64,000 nucleotides of DNA from Telmatospirillum siberiense. GTDB taxonomy: Bacteria; Pseudomonadota; Alphaproteobacteria; Rhodospirillales; Magnetospirillaceae. The notes under the pieces were generated by a model. It searched no databases. It was not told the origin of the DNA and saw nothing but the letters and a program-made list of their open reading frames with translations. Below are positions 43,869-52,247 of this stretch, in pieces (the stretch's first letter is position 1; every line of letters begins with the position of its first letter). The stretch lies in contig NZ_PIUM01000037.1 of assembly GCF_002845745.1 (NCBI RefSeq), forward strand, positions 1 to 64,000. Direction: 5' to 3'. The position numbers and the translations under genes are program-made.

Positions 43869-44207
43869 GAGTTTTTCCGGTTTCTCTGACTTAAATCCAA
43901 ATCCCGCTGATTGGCTCGGATCACCAAGCCCTTAATGCCGGGCGGGGCGTCCCTCCTCTTGGCGTCACGCGGGAAAGGGTTCCGCATGTGGGGACGCTTC
44001 CATCTCGACCAGCCGCACTTTGCAGGAAGCGACATCCTCTTTTCAAGAAAAGCCTGCGAACAATATCAATAAAGAGAGCGATATAAATTAAAAGTTGAGA
44101 CAATTTCAGGGGTTAAATCGTAATTTAAACATCGATAAATAAAATAAATATTCGTCTCGGATCAAAAGGTGCCGCACTGGATCGGCACGGCACCCTTTTT
44201 ATTCGGA
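43869..44207. other. Gene-less stretch before the oxidoreductase
   Basis: No convincing gene. The part 44040-44160 is AT-rich and probably carries the promoter of the oxidoreductase. The rest is GC-rich leader. The only clear structure is the terminator at 44164-44200. Confidence 0.6.
44164..44200 (-). terminator. Rho-independent terminator after rubrerythrin
   Basis: Read on the reverse strand, AAAAAGGGTGCCG pairs with CGGCACCTTTT around a 13-base loop, giving a 7-base GC stem followed by four T. It lies 8 bases after the rubrerythrin stop. The A-run on the other side would allow it to work in both directions. Confidence 0.7.
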
Positions 44208-44708
44208 TTATTCGATTTCGATATAAGTCGATCCTTTGGCCTTGCACACCGGACACTGATCCGGGGCATCGCCGATCACCGTATGTCCGCAGATGGGACA
44301 GACGCGGACCTTGCCCTCGGGCAGATCCTTCCCGCCTTCCACCGCCGCCAGAGCGTCGGTGAACAGGCCGTGATGCACCACCTCGACGTCCATGGCGCGC
44401 TTCATGGAGATTTCGGCGACCCGCGCCCCTTCCGCCTGGGCGGTGGCGACGAAGCCCGGATACATTTCCTCGAACTCGTGCTTTTCGCCAGCGATGGCTT
44501 CGGCCAGATTGACGGCGGTCGTCTTGACCCCGCCCATGGCCCGCAGATGGGCATGCGCGTGAATGGTTTCGGCAGCGGCCACCGCGCGGAACAATTTGGC
44601 GACCTGAGCCAGTCCCTCCTTGGCGGCGGCTTCGCCGAAGGCGAGATATTTCCGGTTGGCCTGGCTCTCGCCGGCAAAAGCTTCGGCCAGATTCTTCTCA
44701 GTCTTCAT
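44208..44708 (-). CDS. Rubrerythrin
   Basis: 166 residues from ATG 44708 (GAGGA 8 bases ahead). The diiron four-helix domain shows EKNLAEAFAGESQANRKY, AAETIHAHAHL and EKHEFEEMYPGF; the C-terminal rubredoxin-like site has CPICGH and CPVCKA, each a CxxC pair. Rubrerythrin reduces hydrogen peroxide with electrons from NADH through rubredoxin or a reductase, common in anaerobic and microaerobic bacteria. Monocistronic with its own terminator. Confidence 0.93.
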   Translation of the reverse strand: MKTEKNLAEAFAGESQANRKYLAFGEAAAKEGLAQVAKLFRAVAAAETIHAHAHLRAMGGVKTTAVNLAEAIAGEKHEFEEMYPGFVATAQAEGARVAEISMKRAMDVEVVHHGLFTDALAAVEGGKDLPEGKVRVCPICGHTVIGDAPDQCPVCKAKGSTYIEIE

Positions 44709-44815
44709 TCTAAAGTTCCTCAAAACCCGTTGTTCCCACAAAAAATGTGAGGACATCGTAGAGCAAAAGATGCGCGACGAGAACAGGAACCGACAGGCCG
44801 AGACGAGAACAGCCG

Positions 44816-46504
44816 TCAGGCGGACCGGACCCCGGCCAGGAAACGCGTCACCTCGACCCGCAGTTTCTCGGAATGAACGGCCAGATCGCCCGACGAGCCC
44901 AGCACTTGTTCCGCCGCGCTCCCCGTCGCCTCGGCGCTCCGGTTGATGCCGCCGATATTGCGCGAGACCTCCTGCGTTCCCAGGGCCGCCTGCTCGACGT
45001 TGCGGGCGATCTCCTTGGTGGCGGCGCCCTGCTCTTCGATGGCCGCGGCGGTTCCCGCCGAAATCTCACGGATCCGATCGACGACCGCGGCGATTTCCCT
45101 GATGGCATCGACCGTACGGCGGGTTTCGTCCTGGACGGAGGAGATCTGCTGGCCGATTTCCTCGGTGGCCCTGGCCGTTTGATTGGCCAGGCTTTTAACC
45201 TCGCCGGCGACCACGGCGAATCCCTTGCCGGCATCGCCGGCCCGCGCCGCCTCGATGGTGGCGTTCAGCGCCAGCAGATTGGTCTGGGCGGCGATGTCGT
45301 TGATCAATTTGACCACTTCGCCAATGCGGTCCGCCGCCGCGGCCAACCCTTGAACCATGCTATTGGTGCGGGCGGCATGCTCGGATGCCTCGGTGGAAAT
45401 TTTGGCGGAATCGACGACTTGGCGTGAGATTTCGGAAATCGAAGCGGTCAATTCCTCGGCGGCGGACGCCACCGTCTGCACATTCGCCGTCGCCTGTTCG
45501 GCGGAAACGGCCACGGCCGTCGCCTGGGACACCACCTGCGACGCGCCGCCGGACATACTCTGTGCCGTTGTCTGCAACGCCGATGAGGAAGCGGCGACCA
45601 CCCTGACCACATCCATCACGCTGGTCTCGAAATCGCCGGCCAGTCTCGCCAGCGCTTGCTTCCGCTCGGCTGCGGCGGCGACCTTCATCTCCTCCTGCTG
45701 GTCCTGCAGGCGGCGATTTTCGAGGGCATTGGCCCGGAAGACCTCCATGGCCCGGGCCAATTCTCCGATTTCATCGCTTCGGGCAATCCCGTCTACCGCG
45801 GCGGCGGTCTCTCCCGCCGCCAAAGACCGCATCCGCACCACCACGCGACCGAGCGGGCCGGTGACCGAACGGGCCATCGTCGCGCCGAGCCCCACCCCCA
45901 ACAGCAAGATGATCAGCCCCGTCACGCCGATATCGATGGCCTTGGCATGGAAAGCCGCATCGAGATCATCGACGTAGACGCCGGTGCAGATCACCCAATT
46001 CCACGGCTTGAAATCAAGAACGGCCGCCATCTTGGGGACCGCCGGCTCATCCTTGGCCCGTGCCCAGTGATAGCTGACATAGCCGACACCGGCCCTGCGC
46101 GCCGTATCGACGATCTCACGGGCAAAATAGACTCCCATGGGATCCTTCGCCTGCGACTGGTCCCGGCCCTCGAGATCCAGCCTGGGCGGCAGCAGAACGT
46201 TCCGATATTGATGATCGACAATGAAGACATAATCGCCTTCGCCGTAGCGAACGACGCGTAGCGCCTCCTTCGCGGCGACCTTGGCCTCGTCCAGGCCCAT
46301 CTCGCCCTTTTCGACCCGGGCCTGATAGCTGGCGACGATACTGCCGGCGGATTCGACGATTTGCCGCAGGGCTTGTCGCCGATCTTCCACCATGCTGTCC
46401 CGCATGGCGGACAGCCCTTCATATGCCATGATCGCAAGCCCCGCCACCAACAAGATGACAAGGGACCAGATCCGTCCACCGATACCCAGCTTGAGCCTCG
46501 TCAC
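44816..46504 (-). CDS. Methyl-accepting chemotaxis protein with single Cache domain
   Basis: 562 residues from GTG 46504 behind AGGGGGG. One membrane segment near residues 12-30, a periplasmic sCache_2-type domain (GEGDYVFIVDHQYRNVLLPP, WVICTGVYVDDLD), a second membrane segment near 195, HAMP (TGPLGRVVVRMRSLAAGETA), and a cytoplasmic coiled coil with the signalling tip (DIAAQTNLLALNATIEAARA, GDAGKGFAVVAGEVK). sCache_2 domains commonly sense small organic acids. No che genes are near. Confidence 0.92.
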   Translation of the reverse strand: MTRLKLGIGGRIWSLVILLVAGLAIMAYEGLSAMRDSMVEDRRQALRQIVESAGSIVASYQARVEKGEMGLDEAKVAAKEALRVVRYGEGDYVFIVDHQYRNVLLPPRLDLEGRDQSQAKDPMGVYFAREIVDTARRAGVGYVSYHWARAKDEPAVPKMAAVLDFKPWNWVICTGVYVDDLDAAFHAKAIDIGVTGLIILLLGVGLGATMARSVTGPLGRVVVRMRSLAAGETAAAVDGIARSDEIGELARAMEVFRANALENRRLQDQQEEMKVAAAAERKQALARLAGDFETSVMDVVRVVAASSSALQTTAQSMSGGASQVVSQATAVAVSAEQATANVQTVASAAEELTASISEISRQVVDSAKISTEASEHAARTNSMVQGLAAAADRIGEVVKLINDIAAQTNLLALNATIEAARAGDAGKGFAVVAGEVKSLANQTARATEEIGQQISSVQDETRRTVDAIREIAAVVDRIREISAGTAAAIEEQGAATKEIARNVEQAALGTQEVSRNIGGINRSAEATGSAAEQVLGSSGDLAVHSEKLRVEVTRFLAGVRSA

Positions 46505-46638
46505 GACGCCCCCCTTTTTTCGTCGGCATCGGCACCACAACCGCTGCGCCAATAACCGTTTAGTTACTTTAGCGCACGGGGAACGCGAATCGTCAAGTCT
46601 TTTCAGCAACTGAAAAATACCGGGAAACACACAGTTGG

Positions 46639-47943
46639 TCAGCCGGTTTTCGCGTCACCACCATGAGGCGATGAAAGCCGCGCGGACGCGAAGGAACCAT
46701 CTGGTTCGGCGGGCCCGAAGACGGTGCGTCCGCCATACTCCGGGGACCGTCGGCGCTCCTCGGCGATGAAATCGGGCAGCGCCGGGCCGGTGGCCACGCG
46801 CTCCAACCGCCGCGCCTGATCATCCAGGCGGCGGATGGCGTCCAGCCGTTCGTCATTGCCGAGCCTGGCCCCCTCCACGGCGGACTTCAGGACGGCGATG
46901 GTTTGATCGTAGACGGTGAGCGGCACCGGATAGGGATGACCATCCTTGCCGCCATGCGCCAGGGAAAAGCGCGCCGGATCGGCAAAACGGCAGGGCGCGC
47001 CATGCACCACCTCGGCCACCATGGCCAGGGCGCGGACGGTGCGGGCCCCGACGCCGGGGGTGAGCAGCAACCCGGAAAAGTCGACGGGACCGCGTTCGGC
47101 GGCGGCGGCCAGCGCGCCATGCAGACGCCGGATCATCACGTCGCCGGGCCGCACATCGTGGTGCGCCGGCATGACGAGATGCGGCAGAAAGGGTTGGTCG
47201 GAAACCGCCGCCGGTACCGGTGCCGGTGCCGGCGCCTCTTCCAGCGCCACGGCCTCGCGCGCCAGCCGGTCCGGCCCGAAGTCGCGCAGCAGATCGACCT
47301 GGGCCTGCCGGGAGACGGCGGCACGATGATCGGTCAGATTGATGATCCGCCCCCGTCCATGGCCCTCGATCGCCGCATGCGGTTCCTCGACGAAGTTGGT
47401 CAATCCCTCGGACAGCCAATGATAGCGCCGCGCCTGGCGGCGATCGCCGTTCATGCCCTGCTGCACCACCGTCCACCGGCCGTCGTCGGCCACGATGAAG
47501 CCATGCAGGTAAAGATCGAAACCGTCCTGAACCGCCGCGCTGTCCACTTTGGCGACAAGGCGGCTCGCCGTCGCCAACCGGTTGCCATCGAAGCCGACCC
47601 TGTCACCGATGGCGACCAGCTCCTGCGGCGTTTTCCGGGAATGCCGTCCCCGCCCGCCACAGACATGGATGCCCAATTCGCCGGCCAGGGGATCCAATCC
47701 GCGCTTCAATGCCCCGATGACGCTGGTGGTGATGCCCGAGGAATGCCAGTCCATTCCCATCACCGCCCCGAAGGACTGAAACCAGAAAGGATGGGCCAGA
47801 CGGCGCAACAGTTCGTCCCGACCATAGGCATGCACGATCGCCTGGGCGATCACCGCGCCCAGGCGCGCCATGCGTCCGGCCAACCACGCCGGCACCCGAC
47901 CGTTATGAAGCGGCAGATCCGCGCTGCCGGCCCGTTGCGCCAC
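46639..47943 (-). CDS. DUF763 family protein
   Basis: 434 residues. The start SADLPLHNGRVPAWLAGRMA, then FWFQSFGAVMGMDWHSSGIT and HVCGGRGRHSRKTPQEL, are the conserved blocks of DUF763, a family of unknown function found mainly in archaea and scattered bacteria. Near residue 300 the segment LTPGVGARTVRALAMVAEVV resembles a helix-hairpin-helix, so contact with nucleic acid is possible. The region 47944-48146 upstream shows no gene. Confidence 0.85.
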   Translation of the reverse strand: MAQRAGSADLPLHNGRVPAWLAGRMARLGAVIAQAIVHAYGRDELLRRLAHPFWFQSFGAVMGMDWHSSGITTSVIGALKRGLDPLAGELGIHVCGGRGRHSRKTPQELVAIGDRVGFDGNRLATASRLVAKVDSAAVQDGFDLYLHGFIVADDGRWTVVQQGMNGDRRQARRYHWLSEGLTNFVEEPHAAIEGHGRGRIINLTDHRAAVSRQAQVDLLRDFGPDRLAREAVALEEAPAPAPVPAAVSDQPFLPHLVMPAHHDVRPGDVMIRRLHGALAAAAERGPVDFSGLLLTPGVGARTVRALAMVAEVVHGAPCRFADPARFSLAHGGKDGHPYPVPLTVYDQTIAVLKSAVEGARLGNDERLDAIRRLDDQARRLERVATGPALPDFIAEERRRSPEYGGRTVFGPAEPDGSFASARLSSPHGGDAKTG

Positions 47944-48146
47944 GACTCAACCCTCAGAACAAAGAATGAACATGAGGTCTAGCACGAAACCCGCAGTCAT
48001 GCCAGCCGGTAGCGAACCCGAGAATGATGGAAGGTCTTGAACCGCCTTGCGGGTCCGGCCCCTGAACGGCCGTTACGGTTTCTGCCGATATTTAGATGCG
48101 TCGCGGCCCCCACCGATCGACGGGACGAGGACGGCGCCGCCCCTTG

Positions 48147-48545
48147 TCAATTGACGATATTCAGAAGCTTGGATTGGTCCTGACTGGCGATTAAGTAATC
48201 GGCGTCCTGCCGACTGTACGACAGCAGCAATTGTAGAGACTGACCGGATGAACCTTGGAGACCGATCAGCGTAAAAGTGACATCAGACCCCTGACCAGGA
48301 TAGTGAAAATCTCCTCCACCAAAATAATGATCGGTATTAAGATTGATCTGCCAATTTGTACCATTGACGGTAATCTGGAGGTCGAGGTCAGAATATTCCT
48401 TCCATGGCTGTTCGTTGTAGGTTCCAAAAGATGTATCGCCTGAGGAAATTACTGTTCCACTCGACTGAATCGGCGAATTGTTGACGGTAAAATTCGTGAT
48501 CGTCACACTCGATCCGGTCGTATTCGTTAAATTAACTTGCCCCAT
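48147..48545 (-). CDS. Orphan hypothetical protein in AT-rich island
   Basis: 132 residues from ATG 48545 with GGAG at good spacing. Not recognised. It is rich in Asn, Ser, Thr and Gly and appears all-beta (GSSVTITNFTVNN, SDLDLQITVNGTNWQINLNT, GSDVTFTLIGLQGSSGQ), like a small lectin, capsid-like or structural adhesin fold; no signal peptide. GC content is far below the neighbours, suggesting recent gain. The frame extends upstream with hydrophobic residues but lacks a ribosome site there. Confidence 0.6.
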   Translation of the reverse strand: MGQVNLTNTTGSSVTITNFTVNNSPIQSSGTVISSGDTSFGTYNEQPWKEYSDLDLQITVNGTNWQINLNTDHYFGGGDFHYPGQGSDVTFTLIGLQGSSGQSLQLLLSYSRQDADYLIASQDQSKLLNIVN

Positions 48546-49005
48546 TTTCTTTCTCCATCGTGAGAGCCAATGACAACATACGACAATTAAAATCATTATA
48601 GCAACAATATAAAATATTATAATGTACATATACTTTAATTCATATACTATATGATTTAAAGTATATGACTCATAAATAATACATTTTTAATAAGTAATTG
48701 AATATGCAAAATATAACGTATCGTTTATGTTATGTATCGAGATTACAAACAAATAGTTTTAATAAAATAAAATTATACGTCCACAAGATTTCATAAATCT
48801 GTGAAATCGATCTAATGAAACAAACCACCCCGATAACAATCGAGAAGTTTGCCAAATTAACTAAGAAATTCTATTCCGTTCGCACCGATATCGGCTGTAC
48901 GTCAGCTTCGAAATCCGAATGCCCATCGTATTTTGCCGCCGGGCGGCGCATAAATGACGATGCGGCCGGACGTCTGGACGCCCGCCAACTTTCAAGGAGA
49001 CTATG
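48546..49005. other. AT-rich island without convincing genes
   Basis: Roughly 48560-48880 is only about one-fifth G+C, against about two-thirds around it. It contains the dyad at 48627-48667 and nothing that I can read as a gene; a 63-codon frame at 48815-49006 is doubtful. The DNA returns to normal composition near 48930, just ahead of the gene at 49006. Confidence 0.65.
48627..48667. promoter_or_regulatory. 17-base near-perfect dyad upstream of orphan gene
   Basis: CATATACTTTAATTCAT (48627-48643) pairs with 48651-48667 at 16 of 17 positions, 7-base centre, 82 bp upstream of the orphan start on the reverse strand. This could be an operator or a hairpin in the transcript leader. Confidence 0.45.
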
Positions 49006-49314
49006 ATGGTTCTGCTCGAATTTTCGATGTGGCCGTTAGGGGAAGGCGAAAGTGTCAGCGCTTACGTCGCCCGGACGCTGGATGTCATCGACAAGAGCGG
49101 CCTGCCCTATCAATTGACCCCCATGGGAACGATCCTCGAAGGCGAATGGCCCGAGGTGATGGCCGTGGTGACCCGCTGTTTCGAGACGATGCAACAAGAT
49201 TGCGGACGGATCGAGACGAGCATCAAGATCGATTACCGCGCCGGGAAGGAAAGCCGGCTGCGATCGAAGATCGATTCCGTCCAGACCAAACTGGGCCGTA
49301 AACTTTCCACCTGA
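49006..49314 (+). CDS. Thiamine-binding protein, MTH1187/YkoF-like family
   Basis: 102 residues from ATG 49006; AAGGAG lies 6 bases ahead (ATG 49003 is too close). The sequence [20 protein letters not shown], then [20 protein letters not shown] and [20 protein letters not shown], fits the ferredoxin-like MTH1187 family, small proteins that bind thiamine or related pyrimidines. Next gene in the same direction is tpx, 31 bp later. Confidence 0.8.
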   Translation: MVLLEFSMWPLGEGESVSAYVARTLDVIDKSGLPYQLTPMGTILEGEWPEVMAVVTRCFETMQQDCGRIETSIKIDYRAGKESRLRSKIDSVQTKLGRKLST

Positions 49315-49345
49315 TTTCAACCATCCTCATGCAAAGGAACAGGAA

Positions 49346-49849
49346 ATGAGCAGCAAAGTTACTCTTGGCGGCAATCCCATCGACGTCGCCGGCGATTTCC
49401 CCAAGAAAGGACAGTCCGCCCCCAAATTCTCGCTGGTCGGCAAGGATCTGGCGGACGCGACCCTGGCGACCTTCGCCGGCAAGCGGAAGATCCTGAACAT
49501 CTTCCCCAGCATCGACACGCCGACCTGCGCCACCTCGGTGCGCCAGTTCAACCAGAAGGCCAATGACCGGCCGAACACCGTTATCCTGTGTATCTCGGCC
49601 GACCTTCCCTTCGCGCAAAGCCGTTTCTGCGGGGCCGAAGGGTTGAGCAATGTGGTCACGCTTTCGACCATGCGCGGACGCGAGTTCCTCGAAGCCTATG
49701 GCGTGGCCATCAAGAGCGGCCCGTTGGCCGGTCTCGCCGCCCGCGCCGTCGTCGTCCTCGACGCCGACGACAAGGTGATTCACAGCCAGCTGGTCTCGGA
49801 AATCAAAGAGGAACCCGACTACGCGGCGGCGCTCGCCTCGTTGGCTTGA
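49346..49849 (+). CDS. tpx: Thiol peroxidase Tpx (atypical 2-Cys peroxiredoxin)
   Basis: 167 residues. Reduces hydrogen and alkyl peroxides with thioredoxin. [19 protein letters not shown] at the start; peroxidatic Cys in [17 protein letters not shown] (near residue 60) with its Thr/Pro partners, resolving Cys in [12 protein letters not shown] (near 95). Full length. Its stop is 2 bp before the long intergenic palindrome. Confidence 0.95.
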   Translation: MSSKVTLGGNPIDVAGDFPKKGQSAPKFSLVGKDLADATLATFAGKRKILNIFPSIDTPTCATSVRQFNQKANDRPNTVILCISADLPFAQSRFCGAEGLSNVVTLSTMRGREFLEAYGVAIKSGPLAGLAARAVVVLDADDKVIHSQLVSEIKEEPDYAAALASLA

Positions 49850-50224
49850 CAGTCTTATGTGAGTGGCACCGGCGTCCCTGCCCATAGGCGCTAACTTAAG
49901 GCCTCTCTCCCGCGGACAAGCGGGAGAGAGGGGGTGGCCGCATCCAGCATCTTGCCGGATCCGTGGCGCCATTATCAGAAACACAGATGAACGGGATGAA
50001 CACAGATAAGCACAGATGAGCTTTTTCTTTATCTGTGCCCATCCGTGTTCATCTTGTTCATCTGTGTTTCTCTGGAAAGGAGTTGGGAGACAGTGTTCTC
50101 CCTCTGGTTTTCGCTTCGGATCTTGCCCGCTTTTCCCCACCCTCCCGCTGACGCGGGAGAGGGCTTATTTGGGGCTTAAGCTAGTGCATATGGGCAGGAA
50201 CGCCGATGCCACTCACAATAAGAC
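49850..50224. repeat. Nested intergenic palindrome between convergent genes
   Basis: The outer arms, 49852-49902 and 50172-50224, are inverted copies of about 50 bases with a handful of differences (both contain GTGAGTGGCA, CTGCCCATA and CTTAAG). Inside them lie REP-like stems CCTCTCTCCCGC/GCGGGAGAGAGG (49902-49913, 49920-49931) and CTCCCGC/GCGGGAG (50142-50159), and at the centre the 41-base hairpin of 49977-50071. The element fills the whole 381-bp gap between tpx and the MBL-fold gene; no protein is encoded. Confidence 0.85.
49977..50071. repeat. Central hairpin of CACAGAT units
   Basis: Arms of 41 bases (49977-50017 and 50031-50071) match at 36 positions around a 13-base T-rich loop. Each arm repeats a roughly 10-base unit AACACAGATG. 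Sequences of this type recur as intergenic repeats in many environmental bacteria; their role is not established. Confidence 0.85.
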
Positions 50225-50230
50225 ATTTGC

Positions 50231-51187
50231 TCATTGGCCGGCGTCGTAGGGAGCCGGAGCCCAGCCGTAGCCCCCGGCGTCCCGCCGGACATGCCCCAGA
50301 CCGGGGAAGGAGATATGCGCGGCGCCCACCAGATATCCCTGATCGGCGGCCTCGGCCAGCAAGGCCCGCCGCGACGCGACCGCTTCCTCACGGTTCACGT
50401 CATATTCGATGCTGATCGAGGGATCGTCGAACTGGGCCTCGGCCAGATGGATGGTATCGCCCCACAGCAGAAGCTTCCGCCCTTCGCTTTCAATCAGATA
50501 GGCCGTATGGCCTGGAGTATGGCCATGGGCGGGAATGGCCCGGATGCCGGGAAGCGGTTCGCCGGCGCCGTCGAAGGGATGCAGCCTCCCCGCCGCCACA
50601 TAGGGGTCGAGCGTGGCATGCGACTGCCGGATCGTCCTGACAAGAGACGGATGGGCCTTTTCGGCATCGGCGCCCAGCCAGAAATCGACATCGCGCCGGT
50701 CCACATAGACCGTGGCGTTGGGAAACAGCCGCTTGCCGCCGATGCTCAAGCCCCCCGAGTGATCGCCATGGATGTGGGTCAAAAGGACGGCGTCGATCCG
50801 CTCAGCCCCATATCCCGCCGCCCGGAGATTGGCGAGAAGAAGACCACCGGAATGGGCACCGAACAATTCGCCAGCCCCCGTATCGACCAGTATCAGCCGC
50901 CCGGCCTTGTTGATCAGGAAGCTGTTGATCGAAAGTTGCAGCGGCAGGTCCTCGTGCGCCGCCGCCAAGGCCCGGCGCACGACCTCCGGCTTGCTCATGA
51001 TCTCGTCGACGGAACGGGGCGCCGTGCCATCCGAAAGCACGGTGATCTCGTCCTTGCCCAGCATCATCCGATAAAATCCCGGAGCCTGGAAATGGGTCTG
51101 CGGCGTTTCGGCGCGCGTGGCGGAAGACATCGCTAGCATGCCCAGCAGGGCCATCGGCAGAATCGTCAGGGAAACGTTTCGGAACAT
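50231..51187 (-). CDS. Exported metallo-beta-lactamase-fold hydrolase (quorum-quenching lactonase-like)
   Basis: 318 residues with a Sec signal peptide (LLGMLAMSSATRAE, about residue 26). Zinc-binding THIHGDHSGGL near residue 138, histidine in IPAHGHTPGHTAYL, and aspartate in LLLWGDTIH complete the MBL site, as in AHL lactonases and related hydrolases. Acts in the periplasm; substrate unknown. Divergent from the LysR gene at 51342, which probably controls it. Confidence 0.88.
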   Translation of the reverse strand: MFRNVSLTILPMALLGMLAMSSATRAETPQTHFQAPGFYRMMLGKDEITVLSDGTAPRSVDEIMSKPEVVRRALAAAHEDLPLQLSINSFLINKAGRLILVDTGAGELFGAHSGGLLLANLRAAGYGAERIDAVLLTHIHGDHSGGLSIGGKRLFPNATVYVDRRDVDFWLGADAEKAHPSLVRTIRQSHATLDPYVAAGRLHPFDGAGEPLPGIRAIPAHGHTPGHTAYLIESEGRKLLLWGDTIHLAEAQFDDPSISIEYDVNREEAVASRRALLAEAADQGYLVGAAHISFPGLGHVRRDAGGYGWAPAPYDAGQ

Positions 51188-51341
51188 CGGAAATCTCCGT
51201 TGGCCACGGCGAAGTGGCTCTCATGATTAAATATATTTCCGCAACACCGGCAGACTAGTCTCCTGAAGAAATCTTGATTATCCGGCATTTTCGGGAATTA
51301 CTGTTCCATATACGGGATAATATGAAACTCCGGAGATGACG

Positions 51342-52241
51342 ATGACCGTCGATCCCAATGGCGCGCTCGCCTTCGTCAAGGTGGTCCAGGAAGGCTCCTT
51401 CACCGCCGCCGCGCGGGCCCTGGGGCTTCCCAAAGCCACCCTGAGCCGGCGGATCGGCGAGCTGGAAACCAGCCTTGGCATCCGGCTGCTCAACCGCACC
51501 ACGCGGCGCCTCGGCCTGACCGAGGCGGGGACCGTTTATTATCGGCATTGCCAAGGAATCGCCCTGGCATTGACCGAGGCGCAAGCGGCGGTCGACCAAT
51601 TGCGCAGCCGGCCCCAGGGCTGGCTGCGCATCACCACGTCCTTCTCGCTGGTGAACAATCTTCTGACGCCGCTTCTCGGCGAATTCCGCGACCTCTACCC
51701 CGAGGTGAGAATCGATCTGGCGCTTGGCCACGAACCGCTCGACCTTATCGCCCAAGGCATCGACCTGGCCCTCAGGATGGGTCCCCTGCCCGACAGTTCC
51801 CTGACGGCCCGACGCCTGGCCGTTTTCCCCAATCGCATTTACGCCGCCCCGACCTACCTCGCCCGCCATGGCGAACCGAGGCATCCGGACGAGCTTGCCG
51901 GCCACCCCGCCCTGGCCACACGAATCGCCCGGCGTGGCGAGGGCTACGCCTGGCCGATGAGCGACGGCGGCGAACTGCGCGATTATCCGATCGACCCGGT
52001 GGTGGTGGCGGACGATCCGGAAGCGCTGAAAGGCCCACTGCTGGGCGGATGCGGACTGATGATGGCAACCGACATGATCATGCGCCGGCTCATCGAGGAC
52101 GGACGGGTTCAGCCGCTGCTGCCCGGCTGGACGGGCCGGCGGCCGGAACTGCACGCGATCTTTCCGCAAGGCCCCGTCCAACCGCCGAAGCTGCGGGTCT
52201 TCGTCGACTTCCTGGCCGACAGGCTGACGGCGTTCAGATAA
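51342..52241 (+). CDS. LysR-family transcriptional regulator
   Basis: 299 residues from ATG 51342 (CGGAG six bases ahead; ATG 51336 is too close). Winged helix: LAFVKVVQEGSFTAAARALG, KATLSRRIGELETSLGIRLL; effector domain from about 88 (GWLRITTSFSLVNNLLTPLL). This is the AaeR/DmlR-like group that usually acts on the adjacent divergent gene, here the MBL-fold hydrolase. The 154-bp divergent region contains TTCcATAT-N8-ATATGAA (51304-51326), a plausible LysR site. Confidence 0.92.
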   Translation: MTVDPNGALAFVKVVQEGSFTAAARALGLPKATLSRRIGELETSLGIRLLNRTTRRLGLTEAGTVYYRHCQGIALALTEAQAAVDQLRSRPQGWLRITTSFSLVNNLLTPLLGEFRDLYPEVRIDLALGHEPLDLIAQGIDLALRMGPLPDSSLTARRLAVFPNRIYAAPTYLARHGEPRHPDELAGHPALATRIARRGEGYAWPMSDGGELRDYPIDPVVVADDPEALKGPLLGGCGLMMATDMIMRRLIEDGRVQPLLPGWTGRRPELHAIFPQGPVQPPKLRVFVDFLADRLTAFR

Positions 52242-52247
52242 CGACGG

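Noticed and set aside
48815-49006. 63-codon frame in the AT-rich island
   Set aside because: No ribosome site, changes composition halfway, and overlaps the start region of the next gene.
49977-50071. Possible CRISPR-like repeat
   Set aside because: Units are adjacent without spacers and arranged as a single hairpin; no cas genes.
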